Shown here one piece after another: positions 1 to 5,272 of a stretch of DNA of 14,663 nucleotides. Both the position numbers and the translations under genes were made by a program. The stretch comes from Desulfobacteraceae bacterium (GTDB lineage Bacteria > Desulfobacterota > Desulfobacteria > Desulfobacterales > Desulfobacteraceae), in assembly GCA_024225895.1 (NCBI GenBank), contig JAAEMC010000128.1:1-14663 (forward strand), in the 5' to 3' direction. The notes under the pieces are model-generated. The model ran no database searches and was not told the DNA's origin. It was given only the letters and a program-made list of their open reading frames with translations. Position 1 is the stretch's first letter. The number at the start of each line of letters is the position of its first letter.

Positions 1-127
1 CTAAACATGAACCATTAAAATAAATAATATCTTTTTGATGTCAAGGAAAATGAGGCAGGAATTTTCATTTTTTTTGGTTGGCATTCTGGGTTTTTATAAA
101 ATGCCTTTGGCAATAAGAAGGGTAGTT

Positions 128-153
128 CAGCATTTGGGCAACTTAAAATGCTG
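128..153. repeat. 8-bp inverted repeat upstream of the first gene
   Basis: The arms CAGCATTT (128-135) and AAATGCTG (146-153) are perfectly complementary around a 10-base loop. An 11-T run follows at 174-184, about 20 bases after the stem. The stem is too far from the T run to be a standard terminator. It lies in the leader region of the gene starting at 220, so it may be a leader hairpin or operator. Nothing else was seen in bases 1-219. Confidence 0.3.
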
Positions 154-219
154 CATTTTCTGGACATTATACATTTTTTTTTTTAAACTTAGGTAAAATA
201 ATAGAAAAAGGAGAAAGCC

Positions 220-495
220 ATGATACAGCAACTACCTCCTGATAAAAATATTGAGGACAGGATTATAAGGCTTAAACTTATTGACGGCAGCCAGGTGAAC
301 GGCCTGGTGAATATTAATAGATTAAAAGGTTATGACCGGTTAAGTGATTTTATTGCCAGCCCCAACGAGCCTTTTTTGGTTCTGTTCAATGCTGCTCTGT
401 ATTATCCTGATACAGGAGATCCCACCAAACACAGAACTCTTTTTATTAACAAGCAGCACATTATATGGGCAGAACCGGATGAGGATCAAAAATAG
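220..495 (+). CDS. Small conserved hypothetical protein, possibly Sm-like fold
   Basis: This is a 91-aa soluble protein with no signal peptide or membrane segment. The start is well supported by AAAGGAGA just upstream of the ATG. The middle carries the string 'RLKLIDGSQVNGLVN', then 'GYDRLSDFIASPNEPFLVLF', and near the end 'LFINKQHIIWAEP'. This pattern (a ligand-contacting beta strand with DG, an RLSDF motif, then an N-K-HI strand) resembles small bacterial beta-barrel proteins of Sm-like shape; I believe related proteins are filed as a DUF (possibly DUF6812), but that is from memory. No catalytic residues are evident. The aspartic protease gene follows 73 bases downstream on the same strand, so co-transcription is possible. 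Function unknown; existence of the gene is likely. Confidence 0.75.
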   Translation: MIQQLPPDKNIEDRIIRLKLIDGSQVNGLVNINRLKGYDRLSDFIASPNEPFLVLFNAALYYPDTGDPTKHRTLFINKQHIIWAEPDEDQK

Positions 496-568
496 ATGAT
501 ACTTAAGGGATTACCTTTAATTTGCAATGAACATAACCATCAATTAAAGAATCAATTAGGATAGTAAA

Positions 569-1303
569 ATGAAAAGAATAACAGTAGTGATGGCTGTTTT
601 TATTTTTTGCCTTGTTTGTTTTATTCCTCCTAAGGCGGTGTGCGAATATTATGAATATATCAATGAAGACGGGGTAAAGACATTTACCAATGACCCCATG
701 ATTATCAATGAGATCAAAAACAAGAGTTTAAAAATTCACAAGGAGAAGTATGACGACCTTGATGCCGAAGAAAGACAAAGACTCTTAAAAGAAGAACAAG
801 AACAAATTCGAAAACAAAAAAAGAGTAAGCGAAAAAAACTAAAGGCCTGGGATGAAGATGAAAAGAAAGAAGAAGAAAGAAAAGCCAAACAAGCAAAAGA
901 AAAGCAGTTTGCCAATTTAAAGACACCAATTAGAATCAGCGGCAACCATGTTCTCGTTCCCGTGACCATCGGTTATTCCAATCACAAGGTTACAACCCAG
1001 CTTGTGCTGGATACAGGGGCTTCCAAAACAGTTATTGATGATTCAGTCGCAGGTCAGCTTCAAATAAATAATGCAGGCAAAAAAAGGCTTGTACAGGTAG
1101 CCGGCGGCGGAGTATTAACATCCAGACTCGTGCAAGTTGCCTATGTTAAAGTCGGGCCCAAAACCTGGAAAAATCCGAAAATCATGGTACTCCCGCACAG
1201 TGGACCGAGCGTTCCACATAATGGGCTGTTGGGACAGGACTTTCTTCGGCTCCATAGTTTTACCATTGATTATGCCCAAAACGTGATCAAGTGGGATAAA
1301 TAA
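569..1303 (+). CDS. Secreted retropepsin-like aspartic protease with N-terminal DUF4124
   Basis: The 244-aa product starts with a basic then hydrophobic signal peptide (about residues 1-25), so it should act in the periplasm or be membrane-held. Residues about 26-45 ('YYEYINEDGVKTFTNDP') match the DUF4124 pattern. Residues 55-115 are a highly charged Lys/Glu coiled coil. The C-terminal domain (about 118-244) is a single-chain retropepsin fold: catalytic motif L-D-T-G-A-S with Asp148, and a later 'GLLGQDFLR' strand like that of clan AA proteases. A single Asp-Thr-Gly implies the active site forms by homodimerisation, as in retroviral and bacterial TIGR02281-type proteases (family knowledge). 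The start is supported by AGGA seven bases before ATG. Substrate unknown. The coiled coil may drive dimerisation (inference). Confidence 0.85.
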   Translation: MKRITVVMAVFIFCLVCFIPPKAVCEYYEYINEDGVKTFTNDPMIINEIKNKSLKIHKEKYDDLDAEERQRLLKEEQEQIRKQKKSKRKKLKAWDEDEKKEEERKAKQAKEKQFANLKTPIRISGNHVLVPVTIGYSNHKVTTQLVLDTGASKTVIDDSVAGQLQINNAGKKRLVQVAGGGVLTSRLVQVAYVKVGPKTWKNPKIMVLPHSGPSVPHNGLLGQDFLRLHSFTIDYAQNVIKWDK

Positions 1304-1484
1304 ATTCCATAATCCTTTAAAAATAAGGAAAAATTCCTTAAAACAGGCAGATATCAAGGTCTGTTCCAATAGGATAGATATGGCATATCACTTATATCTG
1401 CCGGGCATGCGCAAAACCCATAATAGAGAGAGCCATGTTTTGTAAACTCCGCAAAAAGCAGATCAAGATATTAAGGAGGGAAAA

Positions 1485-1739
1485 ATGACAACCGATATTA
1501 TTGTGAAACTAAAAAAAGTAGTTGAAAATCCCTATTTAAACATGCTTGTAGGCATCGTCCTTTTGTATTCCAGTATTTCAGAGGCCATTGGCGATTATAC
1601 AAAGGTAGAATCTTTTGAACTTCAGGCCCATCACGGCATTATCCTTTTTGCATTTATTCATATTTTAAGGACACTGCCGGATTTTTTTATCAGCCTGGAG
1701 TATATGCATAAGGGAAATCAATCACAAGATTTGGATTGA
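1485..1739 (+). CDS. Small two-helix membrane protein, unknown function
   Basis: The 84-aa product has two hydrophobic stretches, about residues 17-35 and 50-68, separated by a short polar loop with 'ELQAHHG'. Histidines 49, 50 and 59 sit at or in the second helix. A strong Shine-Dalgarno (AAGGAGGG, five bases before ATG) supports expression and the start. A 17-codon open frame (1435-1488) ends in a TGA overlapping this ATG and could be a coupled leader, but it has a weak ribosome site and may be chance. The gene runs convergently into the minus-strand gene at 1742, with two bases between the stops. I do not recognise the family. The 181 bases upstream show only a weak AT-rich 7-bp inverted repeat at 1324-1340. 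Confidence 0.7.
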   Translation: MTTDIIVKLKKVVENPYLNMLVGIVLLYSSISEAIGDYTKVESFELQAHHGIILFAFIHILRTLPDFFISLEYMHKGNQSQDLD

Positions 1740-1741
1740 TT

Positions 1742-1936
1742 TTAATCATCAATATCCTTTTGCAGGCGATACCTGTCTTTATCTTTTATAAGTACGCCTT
1801 TTGCGACAAATTCATCTAAAAAACGTTTGATAATTTTTTCATCGCTTTGTTTATCATTGGGATGGGCGCTCCGGTATGAAAAAAGCATTTTTTGGATCAT
1901 TTCAGACCATTTGGATTTGATCTCTTCAGACTTCAT
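1742..1936 (-). CDS. Small hypothetical protein, helical with possible winged-helix end
   Basis: The 64-aa product is highly charged and has no membrane segment. The N-terminal part ('EEIKSKWSEMIQKMLF') looks helical. The C-terminal part ('IIKRFLDEFVAKGVLIKDKDRYRL') has the pattern of a helix followed by a beta hairpin, as in small winged-helix modules. That resemblance is weak and no DNA-binding claim is made. The ribosome site is poor (AGG about nine bases before ATG). Interspersed repeat copy A starts about 50 bases upstream of the start codon. Codon use and amino-acid composition look genuine, but short length keeps confidence moderate. Confidence 0.6.
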   Translation of the reverse strand: MKSEEIKSKWSEMIQKMLFSYRSAHPNDKQSDEKIIKRFLDEFVAKGVLIKDKDRYRLQKDIDD

Positions 1937-1986
1937 TTTTTAAACCTAACATGGCCAATACAGTTAAGCAAAGACAAAAATCAAAC

Positions 1987-2100
1987 CCTGATCCACCATC
2001 AAGGCGCCACCTGCGGCGTTGTCTGCGTTCGTTCCTCCCTGCGGAGTATGACTTATACGCCTTTGTCATCACTGCTTGGTGCCTTGCCCTGGATACAGTG
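1987..2100. repeat. Interspersed palindromic repeat, copy A
   Basis: Bases 1987-2087 align without gaps to 13606-13706, about 90 of 101 bases identical by eye, same orientation. Both copies share the left end CCTGATCCACCATCAAGG, a GC-rich inner block, and a central near-palindrome GTATGA-TTATAC. In copy A the outer arm CAAGGCGCCA (from 2000) pairs with TGGTGCCTTG (to 2086) with only one G-U pair, so the element can fold into a long interrupted hairpin. Similarity fades after about 2090. It fills the gap between the TiaS-like gene and the 64-aa gene, both minus strand. It carries no ORF of its own. Confidence 0.8.
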
Positions 2101-2185
2101 GTGTCAAATCATATTTGCAATGTGCTTGGCATGACCTTGTGGAAAAGTGCATGGCAAAGACGGGTCGTTTTATCCGAAGCTCCTC

Positions 2186-2938
2186 TTAATATTGTTTGGC
2201 TTCCTCTTTGGTAATGGTCCTATAGGAAATGCCCGAGGATTTCACATTTTCATTTTCCACGGCCACCAATACCTGGCGTTCTTTCAAACGGACGGTTTTG
2301 GTTTTTTCCGAGCCAATGCAAACCAGGGCATCAAGTGGTAATGATTTGCCCTGGGGGGTTACTAGTTGATCAATAAACGGATATTGGCAAAGCCGGTCCA
2401 CACGGACCACATCACCGGGCATTCCCAAATGGTACCAGCCCCTGTACCTGCCGTCATTGCCGGATAGACGCAGACCGATGCCTGCAACTGCACCTACAAC
2501 TCCCTGGCCGGTGCCTCCATGTTCTGACAGATGTATGCCTGTCTCTTTGGCAAGATCATAGGCTGCCTCTTTGGAGGAAACCGCCTTTTTTGCATTTTTT
2601 CCAAATTTTATCAGGCGTTCTCTGTCCAGGTTTTGATCCAGCCCGGCCACGCAAAGACCAGGGTCTGATCCCTTTTGGGACCGTTCTTCAAGAAAGGCCG
2701 CCATAAAGTCAATCACCTGAAAGATATCATTATTTTGAAGGGCCATTTCAAAACACATGGCAGAATTGTGGGAGGTAAAAGGGATATCCTCATGGACAAA
2801 AAGCTGGTGGCGGCTGATTGGACTTGTGGAATCAGCCATTTTATTTTGTTCAAGCAATTTGCACAATTCCTGGACCAGCCAACCCGTTCCCTTGGTTCCG
2901 GGCATGTCCGTATCATCAATGCAGATCAAATATGTCAT
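2186..2938 (-). CDS. TiaS-like protein (tRNA-Ile2 agmatinylcytidine synthetase N-terminal half)
   Basis: The 250-aa cytosolic protein starts at the ATG preceded by AGAGGA (complement of 2943-2948); an upstream in-frame ATG at 2980 lacks a ribosome site. From the start the order of motifs matches archaeal TiaS: 'ICIDDTD' at residues 4-10; a conserved 'SRHQLF..EDIPFTSHNSA' block about 40-60; 'SDPGLCVAG' about 90-98; then a glycine-rich 'GTGQGVVGAVAGIG' about 140-155. In archaeal TiaS these belong to the kinase-like and ferredoxin-like region that activates cytidine 34 and joins agmatine. The OB-fold and zinc-ribbon tRNA-binding parts of the roughly 400-residue archaeal enzyme are missing here. 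The substrate is therefore uncertain; bacteria normally use TilS lysidine for this job. It lies 16 bases downstream of the TonB receptor remnant and is probably co-transcribed with it. Confidence 0.75.
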   Translation of the reverse strand: MTYLICIDDTDMPGTKGTGWLVQELCKLLEQNKMADSTSPISRHQLFVHEDIPFTSHNSAMCFEMALQNNDIFQVIDFMAAFLEERSQKGSDPGLCVAGLDQNLDRERLIKFGKNAKKAVSSKEAAYDLAKETGIHLSEHGGTGQGVVGAVAGIGLRLSGNDGRYRGWYHLGMPGDVVRVDRLCQYPFIDQLVTPQGKSLPLDALVCIGSEKTKTVRLKERQVLVAVENENVKSSGISYRTITKEEAKQY

Positions 2939-2954
2939 CTGTTTTCCTCTTAAT

Positions 2955-3305
2955 TTAAAATTTAATCCAAAGTCCGGCATAGGTGGCGTTGATGGGAATA
3001 GCGTTCAACAATAATAGGGTAGGCCGGCTTCTGGATCCCCGGATATTGATCTGCTCAGTTCCGGCGCCTCCCGCTGAAACATCAACACCGGGCAAAAGTT
3101 CCAGGGCTTGGTCAAGGCTTATTACAGTTTTCTTTTGAATATCATGGGCCGTGACTTCAAAAGTGGTGCCTGTTTCAGGCAGATGGCCTGTTATGACAAC
3201 TTCGCCAGGGGAATAGGTACCTGTATCCTTTTCATCGGCATACGCAAAAACCGTGCTGAAAAATGCTGCAACAAGTACAAACCAATACCATTTCACCCGT
3301 ATCAT
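2955..3305 (-). pseudogene. TonB-dependent receptor remnant (plug fused to barrel end)
   Basis: The 116-aa open frame begins with a good signal peptide (residues 1-23, '...FAYADE') after an AGGAGG site. Next come a TonB-receptor plug start ('TFEVTAHDIQ', 'SLDQALELLPGVDV', 'QINIRGSRSRPTLLLLNAIPIN'). A normal receptor would continue with the rest of the plug and a 22-strand barrel, total about 600-700 residues. Here the frame ends within 12 residues as 'NATYAGLWIKF'. The last residues (alternating hydrophobics, terminal Phe) look like the C-terminal beta-signal of a TonB receptor. The simplest reading is an in-frame internal deletion removing more than 500 residues. The product could be exported but cannot form a channel. 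Alternatively it is a plug-only protein, which I consider less likely. Confidence 0.75.
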
Positions 3306-3603
3306 TCCTATTTGACCTCCTCATTTTCAAATCCCAAGCCTGGTACTTAAGCCAAGCAGTCAAACACAATGGTTTTATTTTGTCAACAAAATCAATAAGA
3401 ATCCTTATACTGATTAAAAATAACCAGAATTTACCAATATGAACCACAATTGATGTAGGATCGATAGGGAGCAATGCGGGCGTAATACAGATTTTCCCTG
3501 AATTACGTTCTTAATGGCTTAGGGTTTATTTGGTTTCGCCACCTTCAATAGCGGATCTCTTTGGATTAAGAGATTTGGATTTTGTTAAAATTGGTTTTAA
3601 TTT

Positions 3604-3639
3604 GTTGGTTGTGGTTTGTATCTGTTCGTTGTGGTTTGT
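3604..3639. repeat. Direct repeat, two copies with 20-bp period
   Basis: GTTGGTTGTGGTTTGT (3604-3619) and GTTCGTTGTGGTTTGT (3624-3639) match at 15 of 16 bases and start 20 bases apart, close to two helical turns. This spacing suits two copies of a regulator binding the same DNA face, between divergently transcribed genes. No regulator gene is adjacent. Confidence 0.5.
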
Positions 3640-3667
3640 TTTTCCTTCTACAGCAGCACTTAGAGAA

Positions 3668-3687
3668 AAAAACGAAAAGTCGTTTTT
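3668..3687. terminator. AT-rich hairpin, possible weak terminator
   Basis: Arms AAAAACGA (3668-3675) and TCGTTTTT (3680-3687) are perfectly complementary around AAAG. The stem holds only two G-C pairs and lies far from any gene end, so a terminator role is doubtful; it may simply be low-complexity sequence. Confidence 0.25.
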
Positions 3688-3734
3688 CCCCGACACTTAA
3701 AAGGGAATGATTTGATTATTAAAAAAGGCTTTTC

Positions 3735-3761
3735 TTGACAAAATTCACTAGAAAATATATT
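3735..3761 (+). promoter_or_regulatory. Probable sigma70 promoter for the DUF364 gene
   Basis: A perfect -35 TTGACA (3735-3740) is followed by TATATT (3756-3761, five of six matches) at a short 15-base spacing, or TATTCA (3758-3763) at 17 bases. Transcription would start near 3770, giving a leader of about 33 bases before the ATG at 3803. Confidence 0.45.
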
Positions 3762-3802
3762 CAATTTCCTGTGCAGCGACAATCTATATGATAGAGGATT
3801 CA

Positions 3803-4633
3803 ATGAACAGGATTTTATGCCGAGCCCGTGATTTTTTGAAATTAAGGGTTCACAAGGATTTAAAAATTAAGGAGATAGTATTCAATCCTAATTTTACGGG
3901 TGTTCAGCTTGACAACCATGACGCGGGCGTGGCCATGAATATCAGACTGGGAAGTTGGATTCTTACACAAGATATTGAACCATTGATCGGCAAGAATGCA
4001 TTTGAGGTTTTATCTTTGCTTGAAAATTCCCAGGGCCCTTTGATGGCCTCTGTCCAGGTGGCATTGATCAATGCGCTGTCCAAACCATTGATGTCACCGG
4101 AATTTCTTAGTGAAAACGGATACGATGCCGCCACTGATTTGGAGAATCATTCCATAAAAGAAATGGTTAAAGACGACACGGTTGTCATTGTCGGCTTTAG
4201 CAGCAATATCGTTGAAATCTCCTCTACTGCCAAAAAGGTTTATGTCTCAGAACTTGCTCCTCAGCAGTTCCAGTCCCATGTTATCAATAGTCATGGAGTT
4301 TTGGCCGGCCCTTCTTGTGCAGAGCTTATTCATTCCGATGATGCCAATAAAGCTTTTGCCAAGGCAGATACTGTCATCTTGACAGGTTGTACCCTTGTAA
4401 CTGAAACCATGGAGTTTGTCTTGGGTCAGTGTAAAGAGAAACAAGTCTTAGTTTATGGGGTTACTGCAAGTTTTTTCCCCAAGCCCCTGTTTGACTTGGG
4501 AGTTGATGCCGTTACCACCGCTATTTTCCATAACGGGGACGCTGTAATGGATTCTTTAACCAATTACGGCCCCATGGCGGAACGCTTTTTTAAACAGGCC
4601 AGCCAGAAGTTTTTCATTCAAAAATCAAAATGA
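3803..4633 (+). CDS. DUF4213/DUF364 family protein, putative heavy-metal chelation
   Basis: I chose ATG 3803 because AGAGGA lies just before it; an in-frame ATG at 3788 has no ribosome site. The product is 276 aa and soluble. The N-terminal part ('GVQLDNHDAGVAMNI', residues about 33-47) fits the DUF4213 enolase-N-like domain. The C-terminal half ('DTVVIVGFSSNIVEI', later 'KVYVSEL', 'ADTVILTGCTLVTETMEFVL', 'VLVYGVTASFFPKPLFDLGVD') is the Rossmann-like DUF364 domain. Family members are described as putative heavy-metal chelators and often sit beside metal-ion ABC transporters or molybdenum/cobalt genes (family knowledge). Here the neighbour is a divergent TonB receptor remnant, also in keeping with metal uptake. 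Exact metal and role unknown. Confidence 0.85.
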   Translation: MNRILCRARDFLKLRVHKDLKIKEIVFNPNFTGVQLDNHDAGVAMNIRLGSWILTQDIEPLIGKNAFEVLSLLENSQGPLMASVQVALINALSKPLMSPEFLSENGYDAATDLENHSIKEMVKDDTVVIVGFSSNIVEISSTAKKVYVSELAPQQFQSHVINSHGVLAGPSCAELIHSDDANKAFAKADTVILTGCTLVTETMEFVLGQCKEKQVLVYGVTASFFPKPLFDLGVDAVTTAIFHNGDAVMDSLTNYGPMAERFFKQASQKFFIQKSK

Positions 4634-5160
4634 AACCAGTATAAGATTTTTATTAGCCCAGACATCCAGTGCTGTTCACCCCTGTTATTTCATGCAAATT
4701 GAATCAATGTGAGAATTGATTTATATACCACAATGATTACCTGAAATACCAATCATTTGGGAAAAAACCTGTTCCCTGATGCAGGGGCGCACTCTGTGTC
4801 CGCGTGTCATAGAGCTGTGCAGATATAGACTTTGGCGTACACAACAACCTGTTTGGCATAATTCAAACAGAACATATATTTGAGAACCGCTTAATACAAA
4901 CCCGATTTGCTAATATCCGGGTTATTTATGCTGAATCGTATAAAAAGTGAAGTCTAAAGAATGCGCAATACCGGTCATGATTTCTTTTTAAGTTTAAGAA
5001 AAGGCCTTTTTATGCTTTGTTGACGATTTTCAAATGTTACGAATTTAATAATATAAAAAAGGGAATTGACGAAATATTCCTATTTTGCACAGATCAGGTA
5101 TTCAACTCCCATTCACAAATTAGTTTTTGAATTTTTAGTATTTTTTATAGTGTCGTGTTC

Positions 5161-5189
5161 TTGACAGACTGCATAAGATTCTTTAAGAT
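5161..5189 (+). promoter_or_regulatory. Probable sigma70 promoter for the Cache receptor gene
   Basis: TTGACA (5161-5166), a 17-base spacer, then TAAGAT (5184-5189). The -35 is perfect, the spacing ideal and the -10 matches four of six. The expected start site is near 5196, placing the 26-base palindrome at 5209-5234 inside the first part of the transcript. Confidence 0.55.
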
Positions 5190-5208
5190 AATAAGATGTT
5201 AACCCATA

Positions 5209-5234
5209 GGATTGCTTGAATTTTCAAGCAATCC
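5209..5234. promoter_or_regulatory. 26-base perfect palindrome, leader hairpin or operator
   Basis: Arms GGATTGCTTGAA (5209-5220) and TTCAAGCAATCC (5223-5234) are perfectly complementary with only TT between. It lies about 13 bases after the predicted transcription start and 38 bases before the start codon at 5273. No U-run follows on the plus strand, so it is not a standard terminator. A dimeric repressor site or mRNA-stabilising hairpin is possible. Confidence 0.5.
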
Positions 5235-5272
5235 ACCGTTAAAAAAATAATCCAAACTTTAGGAAGCGAAAA

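Larger units (their letters stand above)
3306..3802. other. 497-base divergent intergenic region
   Basis: This gap separates the TonB receptor remnant (minus) from the DUF364-type gene (plus). It holds a two-copy direct repeat (3604-3639), an AT-rich hairpin (3668-3687), and a probable sigma70 promoter near 3735-3761. No ORF with a ribosome site was seen on either strand. A minus-strand stretch at about 3469-3507 has GGGAA and CCCGCA blocks recalling a cobalamin riboswitch core, but the rest of the consensus is missing. Confidence 0.6.
4634..5272. other. 639-base intergenic region with several inverted repeats
   Basis: No ORF with coding character was found. Inverted repeats noted by eye: 4702-4721 (7-bp arms), a CACTCTGTG / CATAGAG pair near 4789-4816, 4849-4870 (CTGTTTG / CAAACAG), 4899-4923 (AACCCG / CGGGTT, followed by ATTTAT), and palindrome AAAAGGCCTTTT at 4999-5010. 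The 4899-4923 hairpin could be a weak terminator for the DUF364 gene though it lies about 265 bases past its stop. A promoter and operator-like palindrome for the next gene are listed separately. Confidence 0.5.

Noticed and set aside
1435..1488. 17-codon frame ending on the start codon of the 84-aa membrane protein gene
   Set aside because: Weak ribosome site and very short; noted in the membrane protein entry, not listed as a gene.
1951..2214. 87-aa and 80-aa plus-strand frames across repeat copy A
   Set aside because: They are made largely of the repeat, lack ribosome sites and do not match any coding pattern.
3469..3507. Cobalamin-riboswitch-like blocks (GGGAA ... CCCGCA) on the minus strand upstream of the TonB receptor remnant
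   Set aside because: The GGTG hairpin and the B12-box pattern are missing and spacing is too short; a covariance search would be needed to revive it.
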